From Leptospirillum sp. (GTDB taxonomy: Bacteria > Nitrospirota > Leptospirillia > Leptospirillales > Leptospirillaceae): DNA of 21,403 bases. This document shows positions 1 through 7,026 of this stretch, one piece after another (position 1 is the stretch's first letter; each line of letters starts with the position of its first letter). The notes beneath the pieces were generated by a model that was not told the DNA's origin, ran no database searches, and saw nothing but the letters and a program-made list of their open reading frames with translations. A program made the translations under genes and the position numbers. The DNA lies in contig DAIEST010000264.1 in assembly GCA_027346125.1 (NCBI GenBank), positions 1 to 21,403 of the forward strand, read 5' to 3'.

Positions 1-617
1 AGTTCGTAGGCGCCGGCACCGGTCAGATCGCTGTTGATGTACTGGTTGTTGAAGGTCTGCAGCGTGGGAGAGGTGGGGAAATGGACGCCCTGGACGAAAA
101 CGATCCGGGTCGCTCCTGAGAAAGTGTTCCGGTCGTAAAGATCCAGAAGATTGGCGATCCAGAGGTCTCCCGGTACGGCCAGAAAGCCGGGGTTGTTGTT
201 TCCCAGCCCCGGGCTGTACGCCGTGGAGGGAGCCGACCAGTTCCAGCGGTAATAAAAGGGCTCCGTGACCTGGACCATCCAGCGTTTTCCGGCCAGAACC
301 TGGAGCGTGTTCTCCTGGGTCATGAGAAGCTGGGAAGCATCGATTCCCCGGATGTTCGGACTGAAGGCCGCAGAGCCTGAAATCCAGGAGCTTGAATAGT
401 CGAAACGCATGGACAGCATCAGATCGTTCGTCCAGAACATGGCTGCATCCACTCCCATGTGTTCCAGGCAGAACACGCAGGCCGAAGCCGGCCTGGTCTG
501 GAGAAGCAGCGATATCACGACAAAGAGGATCGCCAGTCCGTTCCGTACCTTTCCGGGGCGTAGGCGGTTTGCCGAAGGACGAGAAGGATTTCTTCTCAAA
601 ACGGTGAAAAATCGCAT
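1..617 (-). CDS. Outer-membrane-type exported protein, partial (C-terminus beyond window)
   Basis: An open frame reads leftward from ATG at 617 to the window edge with no stop (205 codons). It is preceded by AAGGAG (628-623) with a 5-nt spacer, which fixes the start. The N-terminus is basic, then carries a hydrophobic stretch (about residues 27-40, LAILFVVISLLL) and a likely signal peptidase site after PASA. The mature protein would begin CVFCLEHMG, with a C-x2-C pair right at its N-terminus. The remainder is rich in aromatic residues, Asn and Ser, with alternating short segments (for example RWMVQVTEPFYYRWNWS) typical of beta-barrel outer-membrane proteins. I do not recognise a specific family, and the C-terminal half is missing. 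It lies 14 nt after a small ORF on the same strand and may be co-transcribed with it. Codon use is like the rest of the window. Confidence 0.75.
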   Translation of the reverse strand, partial: MRFFTVLRRNPSRPSANRLRPGKVRNGLAILFVVISLLLQTRPASACVFCLEHMGVDAAMFWTNDLMLSMRFDYSSSWISGSAAFSPNIRGIDASQLLMTQENTLQVLAGKRWMVQVTEPFYYRWNWSAPSTAYSPGLGNNNPGFLAVPGDLWIANLLDLYDRNTFSGATRIVFVQGVHFPTSPTLQTFNNQYINSDLTGAGAYE

Positions 618-631
618 GGAGTCTCCTTAAG

Positions 632-829
632 TCATAGGGATGTCTTGAATCGTGTTTTCCCGGGAGCATCGAAGACAGATGTGAACGGAACGGACGTTGC
701 GGCAGAGGCGTCGTAGCGGAGACGGCCAATGAGGAGGTCGTCAGGGGCTGAGAGGCCCGTCCGGATGACCATTGTTGGGAAAATGACGGGTCTGCTGCCT
801 TTTTGAAAGGTGCGTCCGATCACGTGCAT
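632..829 (-). CDS. Small hypothetical protein (65 aa), doubtful
   Basis: This short ORF starts at ATG 829, behind a good ribosome binding site (AAGGA at 839-835, spacer 5 nt). It stops 14 nt before the start of the downstream outer-membrane-type gene. Third codon positions are C-rich, as in real genes of this window. The product has no clear signal peptide, no membrane segment and no motif I recognise. It reads as a soluble peptide ending in GKTRFKTSL. It could be a real small protein translated ahead of the barrel gene, a leader peptide, or chance. The ribosome binding site and the position are the main support. Confidence 0.35.
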   Translation of the reverse strand: MHVIGRTFQKGSRPVIFPTMVIRTGLSAPDDLLIGRLRYDASAATSVPFTSVFDAPGKTRFKTSL

Positions 830-946
830 GATGGTCCTTGTGGATCGATGTCACTAAACTACAGGGAAATTTCGAGGATCGAGACGGCACGGAAGCATTC
901 GCGAACAATGCCCGTTCCCGATCGCTCTTGTGATTTGAGAGAAGAC

Positions 947-1396
947 TCAGATGGAAAGGGGTCTTGGAGGGGGGAGCAGGACGGAGTTGCCGACGGACGC
1001 CATACGATCCGGAGTTCCGGGGAAATGTTCTTCGGACGACCGGCCCGTCGGGGGCGTGGAAAATTCCTTGAGGAGACAGTCGAGATGGCCTGTCCCGGAG
1101 AAAACTCCGGAGTGCCGGTGAGGGCACTCGAGGGAAGGCCATCCGTGCGTCCTGAAATGGTGGCAAAAGTCGGGTGAAGAAGAACCCGGATCTCCCGCGA
1201 CCGAAAGAGCGGAAAAAGGAGCGTTCGCGGGGAATGGCCGGTCCGGACGGCTGGTCTGGGGATGGAGCGAAAAGGACGAAAGGGAAGCCGTTCCTGTCCC
1301 GGGACGAATCCGGGAGGATGCGCCTGCTTCCGGATTCCAGACGGTAGATGTCACGCACAAGGCCAGAATCAGCGCCAGTACGGATTTTGGGAGCAT
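947..1396 (-). CDS. Putative small secreted protein (149 aa)
   Basis: The chosen start is ATG 1396, with GAGGG (1408-1404) 7 nt upstream. A near-consensus promoter reading the same way sits about 40 nt upstream. Residues 1-26 look like a signal peptide: a basic residue near the N-terminus (MLPKS), a hydrophobic core (VLALILALCVTSTVW) and a possible cleavage after EAGA. The predicted mature part is rich in Ser, Pro, Gly, Phe and His, has three Cys (in SPDFCHH, SLECPH and HLDCLL) and no recognised domain. Codon choice (many C/G third positions) agrees with a translated frame, but the composition is unusual, so a non-coding transcript cannot be excluded. A longer version of this frame begins further upstream at 1489 but would start before the promoter. 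Function unknown; export to the periplasm or outside is inferred only from the signal peptide. Confidence 0.55.
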   Translation of the reverse strand: MLPKSVLALILALCVTSTVWNPEAGASSRIRPGTGTASLSSFSLHPQTSRPDRPFPANAPFSALSVAGDPGSSSPDFCHHFRTHGWPSLECPHRHSGVFSGTGHLDCLLKEFSTPPTGRSSEEHFPGTPDRMASVGNSVLLPPPRPLSI

Positions 1397-1436
1397 CGTT
1401 CGGCCCTCGTCTTTCTGGAAAATATTTCTTTGGTAG

Positions 1437-1465
1437 AGTATAGGGGAGACTCCACAAATGATCAA
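1437..1465 (-). promoter_or_regulatory. Sigma70-type promoter for the 149-aa secreted protein gene
   Basis: On the minus strand, TTGATC (1465-1460) and TATACT (1442-1437) are separated by exactly 17 nt. They match the consensus at 4/6 and 5/6 positions. Transcription would start near 1430, giving a leader of about 34 nt with a GAGGG ribosome binding site before ATG 1396. Confidence 0.6.
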
Positions 1466-1577
1466 GATCATGTGTCCGGCCCTGTCCATTCCGGTTCCCG
1501 ACTCCGGGCGGGGGAGATCGGGAAGATGCGGAATGCTCTGTCCGCTCCGGGTCTCCGGGGGGTTGCACAGTGCTCTT

Positions 1578-1601
1578 GCGCCGGCTGGTACACTGCGGCG
1601 C
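1578..1601. repeat. Perfect 6-bp inverted repeat upstream of dapL
   Basis: GCGCCG (1578-1583) and CGGCGC (1596-1601) are separated by 12 nt and can extend by two G-T pairs at the base. The repeat covers the -35/spacer area of the putative dapL promoter, so it could be an operator or simply a GC-rich hairpin. No T-run follows, so it is not an obvious terminator. Confidence 0.35.
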
Positions 1602-1606
1602 GGTTC

Positions 1607-1615
1607 TGATAGAAT
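1607..1615 (+). promoter_or_regulatory. Extended -10 promoter candidate for the dapL operon
   Basis: TG-A-TAGAAT (TG at 1607-1608, hexamer 1610-1615) matches the extended -10 pattern, with 5/6 in the hexamer. No good -35 hexamer lies 17 nt upstream, as is common for extended -10 promoters. The start site would be near 1622, about 70 nt before ATG 1693. Confidence 0.4.
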
Positions 1616-1692
1616 CGTGAAGTCAATCGGATTGTCACGGGGTGGGACAGCGCGGCTTCCTCCCAGCCTTCTTGTCGAAAGGAACGGAACGA

Positions 1693-2877
1693 ATGGATTT
1701 CAGAAAAAAATGGTCCCAGCGGATCCAGAGTCTGCCTCCCTATCTCTTTGCACGGATCGACGAAAAGAAAAGAGAGGCGATTTCGCGCGGAATGGATATC
1801 ATCAACCTCGGAATCGGGGATCCCGATACACCGACGCTCGCCCCGATCGTGGAATCGGCGAAGTTGGCGGTCGCAAAGCCGGAACATCACCAGTACCCTT
1901 CCTATGAAGGCATGCTGTCCTTCCGGACGGAAGCGGCCGGATGGTATGAAAGACGGTTCGGGGTCAAGCTGAATCCCGAGAATGAAGTGCTCGGACTGAT
2001 CGGTTCGAAGGAAGGGATCGGACACCTCCCCCTGGCGTTCGTGGACGCCGGCGACGTGGTCCTGGTTCCGGAACCGGGATATCCGGTCTACCATGCCGGA
2101 ACCCTGTTTGCCGGAGGCACGACCCATTATCTGCCGATTCTCGAGTCGAACGGGTACTTGCCCGACCTCGATGCGGTTCCGGAATCGGTCTACCGGAAAA
2201 CGAAGATCCTCTTCCTGAACTACCCGAACAATCCGACAGGAGCGACGGCGCCCGACGACTTCTTTCCGAAGGTGATCGGGAAAGCCCTGAAGTACGGCTT
2301 CATCGTGGCGCACGATGCGGCCTATTCCGAAGTGTACTACGACAACCAGGCGCCGAAGAGCTTCCTGTCCTGTCCCGGAGCGATGGATGTCGGCATCGAG
2401 TTCCACAGCCTCTCCAAAACCTACAACATGACAGGGTGGCGCGTGGGATTCGCGGTTGGAAACGCCACGATTCTCGCCGGCCTGGGAAAAATCAAGAGCA
2501 ACATGGATTCCGGGATCTTCCAGGCATTGCAGGAAGCGTCCATCACGGCGCTGGCTCTTCCGGATTCGAAGCTTGCCGATCTAAGGAGCCTTTACCAGAG
2601 ACGACGGGACGTGTTCGTCCCCGGCCTTGTTCGTGCCGGATTGAGGGTTTCTCCGCCCAAGGCGTCCTTCTACATCTGGGCAGGTCTGCCCAAGGGGATT
2701 TCATCCGAGGAGGCCGCGTTGGCTCTTCTGGAAAAGGCCGGGATTGTATCGACTCCCGGAACGGGATTCGGGACATCGGGCGAAGGATATGTACGGTTTG
2801 CCCTGACGGTAGGAGAAGACAGACTGTCCGAAGCGGTTTCCCGCATGGAAAAACTCGGTCTGTTCAAGCGCCTCTGA
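1693..2877 (+). CDS. dapL: LL-diaminopimelate aminotransferase
   Basis: A PLP-dependent class I/II aminotransferase (394 aa). In this family the enzyme converts tetrahydrodipicolinate directly to LL-2,6-diaminopimelate with glutamate as amino donor, a one-step shortcut for lysine and cell-wall DAP in the cytoplasm. The sequence shows the family's N-terminus (INLGIGDPDTPT), HQYPSYEGM, GSKEGIGHLPLAF, PEPGYPVYHAGTLFAGG, NYPNNPTGA, HDAAYSEVYYD and the PLP-lysine motif SLSKTYNMTGWRVGFAVGN (Lys 242). ATG 1693 is chosen because homologues begin close to MDFRKKW and a GGAA-rich ribosome binding site lies just upstream. An in-frame ATG at 1642 would add 17 unrelated residues. It is the first gene of an operon, and its TGA overlaps the folK ATG by 1 nt. 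Other class I aminotransferases are possible, but the motif set fits DapL well. Confidence 0.88.
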   Translation: MDFRKKWSQRIQSLPPYLFARIDEKKREAISRGMDIINLGIGDPDTPTLAPIVESAKLAVAKPEHHQYPSYEGMLSFRTEAAGWYERRFGVKLNPENEVLGLIGSKEGIGHLPLAFVDAGDVVLVPEPGYPVYHAGTLFAGGTTHYLPILESNGYLPDLDAVPESVYRKTKILFLNYPNNPTGATAPDDFFPKVIGKALKYGFIVAHDAAYSEVYYDNQAPKSFLSCPGAMDVGIEFHSLSKTYNMTGWRVGFAVGNATILAGLGKIKSNMDSGIFQALQEASITALALPDSKLADLRSLYQRRRDVFVPGLVRAGLRVSPPKASFYIWAGLPKGISSEEAALALLEKAGIVSTPGTGFGTSGEGYVRFALTVGEDRLSEAVSRMEKLGLFKRL

Positions 2878-3407
2878 TGTGGTTCGGGGTCGGTCTGGGA
2901 GGGAATCTCCCGGGGACCCCGTCCGCATTCCGGTCGGTCGTCCGCTCCCTTTCTTCGGACGGACGGCTCTGCCTGACCGGTCTGTCGAGATGGTACCGTA
3001 CCGTTGCGTGGGAAGTTCCGGCTCCTCCTTACTGGAATTGCTGTGTCGCGGGAACATCGCGTATGGGAGCGGAGGAGTTTTTCGCCCTTCTGGAACATCT
3101 CGAGAAGAAATTCCCGCGCAGGGGAAAGGGGAAGGTATGGCCCCGAACCCTGGATATCGATCTTCTTTTTTTCAGTCCTCCCCCGTCCGGACTTCCTTCT
3201 TTCCTGACCCTTCCCCATCCGTCCCTCCGGAAACGTCCGGTTCTTCAACTGATTCTGTCCGAAGCCTGCAGGGACGGGAGGATCCCGCTGTCTTTCTCGG
3301 GCATTTCCTACCCTCCGGGCCATCCGTTGGGGGAACCGGACCCGGGAGGGTATTCCCGATGGGGGTTTCAGGGAGGGGAAAATCTTGTCCGGGATCGGGC
3401 GTGGTGA
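2877..3407 (+). CDS. folK: 2-amino-4-hydroxy-6-hydroxymethyldihydropteridine pyrophosphokinase (HPPK)
   Basis: HPPK transfers pyrophosphate from ATP to 6-hydroxymethyl-dihydropterin, a step in folate synthesis. The 176-aa product has the N-terminal GVGLGGNLPGT motif, SRWYRTVAWEV, a PPYWN segment and the metal-binding signature PRTLDIDLLFF, followed by LPHPSLRKRPVLQLI; all are family landmarks in the right order. The residues before the signature read GKVWPR rather than the usual RWGPR, so one Gly position is changed; the two Asp of the DxD pair are kept. The start ATG overlaps the dapL stop (TGATG), showing translational coupling. Length is close to the family norm (about 160-180 aa). Confidence 0.85.
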   Translation: MWFGVGLGGNLPGTPSAFRSVVRSLSSDGRLCLTGLSRWYRTVAWEVPAPPYWNCCVAGTSRMGAEEFFALLEHLEKKFPRRGKGKVWPRTLDIDLLFFSPPPSGLPSFLTLPHPSLRKRPVLQLILSEACRDGRIPLSFSGISYPPGHPLGEPDPGGYSRWGFQGGENLVRDRAW

Positions 3408-3423
3408 AGTGAGGCTTTCTTTC

Positions 3424-4200
3424 GTGCGGATGATCCGGATCGTTGTCGCAGTGTTCGTTGCCCTGTGCCTGGTGCCCTGTGGACGGGGCGACCGGGTGGC
3501 GCTTGCGGATCCCCTGACGTATGAGCTGATGGGAGGAGAGTCCATCTTTTCCCAGGATTCGTGGTACTACTTCGGCCAGGTCGGAGTGTTTGTCCCGCTG
3601 AACCAGGGCATCCTGAGGCAGACGGCTTCCGAACGGCCGGATGTCGGAACGGCCGGAACGGATACCCCGACGCTTCATGTATTCCTGGGGGTCAGCGATT
3701 TTGTCTACCTGACTTCCGGTACGATCTCTCCCAAGAATGTCGATACCTACACGGGGGTGAACCCGGCGGTGGGGATTCGTTGGCCGATGACAAACGGATT
3801 CCTGGAAGGGGATGTCGGTGTCGCGCTGGCCAACGCGTTCCAGCCCCTTTCTCCGGTCCAGCAGATGATCGGTCTTTTTCTCCAGGGGGAGCTCTATCAA
3901 AAGCTGGGACCGGGGGCGCTGGATCTTTTTGGAGACTATACCGGGTATATTGCATTTGGTTATCTCCAGGCCCGGTATCTTCTTCCTGTCTGGTCGGGGA
4001 AAGATTTTTCCATTTTTGCCGGTCCGGAGGATATCGGCGAATTCAGTTACAACTACTGGGCGGGACAGGGTGGCGGGGCCATCGGCATCCTGATCCCTTC
4101 GATCAAGAGCTATCTGACGCTGGACGCAGGGTTGCTCCGGTCCTCTGCGGGAGAGGGTGCCGGTGGGTACGAGGGGTTTTCCTGGTATGTCTCTTTTTGA
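3424..4200 (+). CDS. Exported beta-barrel-like protein, possibly BcsS-like
   Basis: A 258-aa product if the GTG at 3424 is used (GAGG at 3411-3414, spacer 9 nt). An ATG at 3430 and one at 3385 inside folK are alternatives. The N-terminus is a signal peptide (IRIVVAVFVALCLVPC, probable cleavage after VALA). The mature part alternates short hydrophobic and Gly/aromatic strands and ends in Phe (GFSWYVSF*), a typical outer-membrane barrel ending. The C-terminal pattern (FAGPEDIGEFSYNYWAGQG, then a Gly-rich end) reminds me of the cellulose biosynthesis protein BcsS family, but I cannot test this and no cellulose gene is nearby. It sits between folK and mutY in the operon and overlaps mutY by 14 nt. 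Confidence 0.7.
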   Translation: MRMIRIVVAVFVALCLVPCGRGDRVALADPLTYELMGGESIFSQDSWYYFGQVGVFVPLNQGILRQTASERPDVGTAGTDTPTLHVFLGVSDFVYLTSGTISPKNVDTYTGVNPAVGIRWPMTNGFLEGDVGVALANAFQPLSPVQQMIGLFLQGELYQKLGPGALDLFGDYTGYIAFGYLQARYLLPVWSGKDFSIFAGPEDIGEFSYNYWAGQGGGAIGILIPSIKSYLTLDAGLLRSSAGEGAGGYEGFSWYVSF

Positions 4201-5263
4201 CCGCATGGGCAGGGGGTCTTCTCCTGCAGCGCTGGAATCGTTCCGCAGCGGAATGGACTGGTTCTCCGCACGGAATGCCCTGGTGGCCTGGTACGGGGAA
4301 AACGCCCGGCGGCTTCCCTGGCGGGAGGATCGGACGCCCTATCGCGTCTGGGTTTCGGAAATCATGCTGCAGCAGACGACGGTTCCCACCGTACTGGGTT
4401 TTTTCGATCGCTTCATGGGCGTTTTTCCGGATGTTGCGCGGCTGGCCGGAGCACCCCTCGAACAGGTTCTGAAGCAATGGGAAGGACTGGGATATTACCA
4501 GAGAGCCCGGAATCTCCATCGGGCGGCCGGAATGGTCGTGGAGCGGGGCGGGTTTCCGAAGGATCCGGAGGGGTGGATGTCCTTGCCGGGAGTCGGCCGT
4601 TCAACGGCCGGGGCGATCTGTTCCATTGCGTCGGGACAGGCGACGCCGATTCTGGACGCCAACGTGCGGCGCGTCCAGCGGCGCTTTCTCCAGGCGATGG
4701 GGGGACAGAAGGAGGAAGAACCCCTTCTCTGGGAGAGTTCCCTGAGGTTCGTGCAGGGGACGGAGGATCCCGGGACGGTCAATCAGGCCCTGATGGAACT
4801 GGGCGCGCGCGTGTGTCTTCCGAAGGCGCCCCGTTGCACCGCGTGTCCCGTGTCCCTGTTCTGCCTGACGGCAGTCACCGGTGCCTCGGCGGAGCTTCCT
4901 TCTTCCCGTCCGGCGGAGCGGCCGACGCGGGTTCGTACGGCGATCGTGCCCGGAGACGGTTCGCAGCTTTGTCTTGTCCAGGGAACAGGGCGACGTCTTC
5001 TCCAGGGACTCTGGGATCTCCTGTCGTCGGAAGGGGAGCCCTCCCCTGACTGGCAAAGGCTGGGGCGGGTCGAACACCTTTATACGCATTTCCGGGAAGA
5101 GGTTCATGTGGTTTGCGTGGATCCTTCCGTGGCAGAGGCGCTTGCCCAGGGGCATCCGGTCCGCTGGCTTTCTCCGGTCCTGGCCAGAGAACTTCCGATG
5201 ACGGGGGTGGCCCGGAAAATTCTTTCCCTTCTGGAGGGGATGGGGTTCGGGAGAACGGTATGA
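4187..5263 (+). CDS. mutY: A/G-specific adenine DNA glycosylase
   Basis: MutY removes adenine mispaired with 8-oxoguanine or G. The 358-aa product has the catalytic Glu region (VSEIMLQQT, Glu 58), the helix-hairpin-helix (SLPGVGRSTAGAI, about 132-144), the catalytic Asp (PILDANVRRV, Asp 157) and a complete 4Fe-4S ligand set C-x6-C-x2-C-x5-C (Cys 210, 217, 220, 226). A C-terminal NUDIX-like domain (RTAIVPGDGS, LLQGLWDLL, HLYTHFREEV), used for 8-oxoG recognition, follows. ATG 4187 is preceded by GAGGGG with a 10-nt spacer; ATG 4205 and ATG 4253 are alternatives. The gene overlaps its upstream neighbour by 14 nt and the next gene by 4 nt (ATGA). All catalytic residues are present, so it should be functional. 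Confidence 0.92.
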   Translation: MSLFDRMGRGSSPAALESFRSGMDWFSARNALVAWYGENARRLPWREDRTPYRVWVSEIMLQQTTVPTVLGFFDRFMGVFPDVARLAGAPLEQVLKQWEGLGYYQRARNLHRAAGMVVERGGFPKDPEGWMSLPGVGRSTAGAICSIASGQATPILDANVRRVQRRFLQAMGGQKEEEPLLWESSLRFVQGTEDPGTVNQALMELGARVCLPKAPRCTACPVSLFCLTAVTGASAELPSSRPAERPTRVRTAIVPGDGSQLCLVQGTGRRLLQGLWDLLSSEGEPSPDWQRLGRVEHLYTHFREEVHVVCVDPSVAEALAQGHPVRWLSPVLARELPMTGVARKILSLLEGMGFGRTV

Positions 5264-6336
5264 CTGTCCGTGGCGCGGCTCTCTGGTTTCTGGCCCTTTC
5301 CGGTCTCTTCACAGGAGCCTGTCAGACCCAGACGGGTCTTGTCTGGTCCATTCTTCCTTTGGGGAGCGGAATCCAGCCCACATCTGTCTCGTGTCCCGCG
5401 GTTGGAACATGTTATGCGGTCGGGGGGAACGGACTGATCCTGAAAACCCTGGACGGCGGGTCGTCGTGGATTTCTCTCGACATGGCAAACGGTGGTCCCG
5501 CACTGGCCAATTTCAATCTGACGTCGATCAGCTGTCCCACTTCCCTGGTCTGCTACATCACGGGAAACCAGGGGCTCATTCTGGGAACGTCGGACGGGGG
5601 CCAATCCTTCCAGATCGCAAACGAGACGGTGAACGGAAATCTCACCTTCAATTCCGTTTCGTGCCAGCCGGCACTGATTCCGGCTTGCGTCGCAGTGGGA
5701 AACAACAACACGATTTTTGTCCTGCCCCAGCTTGGGGGAGTCTGGGGCGCCGATCTGGCCGTCCAGACGGCGATCGGTCCGGCCAATTACAATCAGGTTT
5801 CCCTTTCCGGCACGACATTCTATATTTCGGCCATCACCCCGTCCGGCCAGGGGACCAGCGGGCTGATCGTCTCGTCCAACGGGGGAGCGAGTTTCCAGTT
5901 TCTGGGGATCCCGTCGCCGCAAGCCCCCCAGGGGATTTCGGGGGTGGCCTGCCAGTCGCAGGTCTCTTGCGTGGCGGACGGTCCGGGAGCGCTTCTGGCG
6001 ACCTCCAACGGTGGACAGGGCTGGATTTCTGTCGGACTTTCGGGATCCCGCGCTCCGCTGGGCTTTCTGACAAGTGTGTTTGCGACCTCCGACGGTTCCT
6101 ACTGGGCGGCCGGCTCATCGGGGACGCTGCTCCAGATCCCGGCGGTATCGGGGTCCGGCGGCGTGACAGGGGTCGCTCTTCCCCAGAGTCTTCCGGGCAA
6201 CTCCGTCATCCTGACAGTGGGTGGGGTTTCATGCCAGAGCGCGGGAGTCTGTCTGGCGGTCGCCTATTCGCCGTCGGTTCCGGGTGTGATTTACGAATCC
6301 GTGGCAGGGGTGGCCTCTTCCGGGGCGGGTGGGTGA
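5260..6336 (+). CDS. Exported seven-repeat beta-propeller protein (BNR/Ycf48-like)
   Basis: The start ATG overlaps the mutY stop (ATGA). The 358-aa product opens with a hydrophobic signal sequence (ALWFLALSGLFTGAC). Cys 21 could be lipidated, although the lipobox (T-G-A-C) is weak. The rest is built of about seven repeats of roughly 45-50 residues, starting near 45, 92, 135, 181, 231, 273 and 325, as expected for a seven-bladed propeller. Asp-box/BNR motifs are clear (TLDGGSSW, TSDGGQSF, SSNGGASF, TSNGGQGW). Five repeats carry a Cys pair (45/51, 92/98, 135/143, 231/237, 325/331), usually C-x5-C, probably disulfides in the periplasm or outside. Relatives include Ycf48-like and sialidase-like propellers, but there is no catalytic signature. 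Role unknown; binding or assembly is more likely than catalysis. Confidence 0.75.
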   Translation: MTVRGAALWFLALSGLFTGACQTQTGLVWSILPLGSGIQPTSVSCPAVGTCYAVGGNGLILKTLDGGSSWISLDMANGGPALANFNLTSISCPTSLVCYITGNQGLILGTSDGGQSFQIANETVNGNLTFNSVSCQPALIPACVAVGNNNTIFVLPQLGGVWGADLAVQTAIGPANYNQVSLSGTTFYISAITPSGQGTSGLIVSSNGGASFQFLGIPSPQAPQGISGVACQSQVSCVADGPGALLATSNGGQGWISVGLSGSRAPLGFLTSVFATSDGSYWAAGSSGTLLQIPAVSGSGGVTGVALPQSLPGNSVILTVGGVSCQSAGVCLAVAYSPSVPGVIYESVAGVASSGAGG

Positions 6337-6348
6337 GTTCCGGTTCTC

Positions 6349-6377
6349 TTGTGATTTCAGGATTCCTCCAGTATCCT
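6349..6377 (+). promoter_or_regulatory. Promoter candidate for the DUF3332 lipoprotein gene
   Basis: TTGTGA (6349-6354) and TATCCT (6372-6377) are spaced by 17 nt, each matching the consensus at 4/6. Transcription would start near 6384, leaving a leader of about 87 nt before ATG 6471. It lies just after the stop of the propeller gene. Confidence 0.4.
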
Positions 6378-6386
6378 TGGAACGGT

Positions 6387-6414
6387 TGCCCGCAGGGCGT
6401 CTGACCGGCGGGCA
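6387..6414 (+). repeat. 7-bp perfect hairpin in the DUF3332 gene leader
   Basis: TGCCCGC (6387-6393) pairs with GCGGGCA (6408-6414) across a 14-nt loop. No T-run follows, so it is not a standard terminator. If the upstream promoter is right, the hairpin sits at the very 5' end of the mRNA. Confidence 0.5.
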
Positions 6415-6470
6415 GAAACGAAGGGTTTCCGGTGGCATTGTTCGTTTTCAGGATTTCAAGGAGGTTGACC

Positions 6471-6998
6471 ATGCGTAGAAGAACGATGGGAACAGGCGTG
6501 GCCCTGTTGTGTGGCGCCATGCTGCTTTCAGGGTGCTACGGACAGTTCGCCCTGGTCAGGACGCTCTACAAGGCCAACGGTCAGGTAGAGAACAAGTGGG
6601 CCCGGTCCGGACTGACTGCACTCATGGTGATTCTTCCGGTCTATGAGTTTGCCGGCCTGGGGGATGTGATCATCTTCAACCCGATTGAATTCTGGACGAA
6701 GAAGAATCCCATCACCAACACCGCATCGGTCGCCATGAACGGGAAGAAGAATGTCCCGCTGAACGGAACGACTGCGGGTACCGCCAAAAACGGCGATCAC
6801 GTAACCGTTTCCTGGCATTACGACAGGGACCGTTCCCGCGTGTCGGCTGTGGTCGTTTCCCGCTCGGAAGCCGGCAAGGTCTCGGTCCGGCTCGTTCGCT
6901 CCCGTTCCCTGGCCGGAGCGGTGACGATGGGCAATGTCCAGTTGACTGGCGTGACTTTTGACGGAAATCTTCCGACGGTGCGCCGGACGCTGGGATAG
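6471..6998 (+). CDS. DUF3332 family lipoprotein
   Basis: ATG 6471 is preceded by AAGGAGG with a short spacer, an excellent ribosome binding site. The 175-aa product has a lipoprotein signal peptide with lipobox LSGC (Cys 22). Just after it comes the family core: CYGQFALVRTLYKANG, then a hydrophobic segment (TALMVILPVYEFAGLGDVII) and FNPIEFWTKKNP. This matches my memory of DUF3332 proteins, whose function is not known. The C-terminal half (after about residue 85) is a basic, beta-rich domain (VSWHYDRDRSRVSAVVVSR). It appears to be a separate transcription unit and converges with the minus-strand gene ending at 7027. Confidence 0.85.
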   Translation: MRRRTMGTGVALLCGAMLLSGCYGQFALVRTLYKANGQVENKWARSGLTALMVILPVYEFAGLGDVIIFNPIEFWTKKNPITNTASVAMNGKKNVPLNGTTAGTAKNGDHVTVSWHYDRDRSRVSAVVVSRSEAGKVSVRLVRSRSLAGAVTMGNVQLTGVTFDGNLPTVRRTLG

Positions 6999-7004
6999 TC
7001 ACAT

Positions 7005-7026
7005 CCGGCGAAGGGAGCTTTTCCGG
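7005..7026. terminator. Hairpin between convergent genes, possible bidirectional terminator
   Basis: CCGG (7005-7008) pairs with CCGG (7023-7026). After one mismatch an inner stem GAAG/CTTT follows (one G-T pair), closing on a GGAG loop. It fills nearly all of the 28-nt gap between two convergent genes. No U-tract follows on either strand, so it would be a weak intrinsic terminator at best. Confidence 0.35.

Noticed and set aside
803..1177. Open frame on the plus strand (124 codons)
   Set aside because: No ribosome binding site, no protein-like pattern, and it is antisense to the putative secreted protein gene.
741..1568. Long open frame on the minus strand (275 codons)
   Set aside because: Its residues are Arg/Pro/Ser-rich and shadow-like, it lacks a ribosome binding site, and it conflicts with the better-supported frame at 947-1396.
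1468..2406. Long minus-strand frame opposite dapL
   Set aside because: It is the complement of a clear dapL coding frame, with low-complexity Arg-rich translation.
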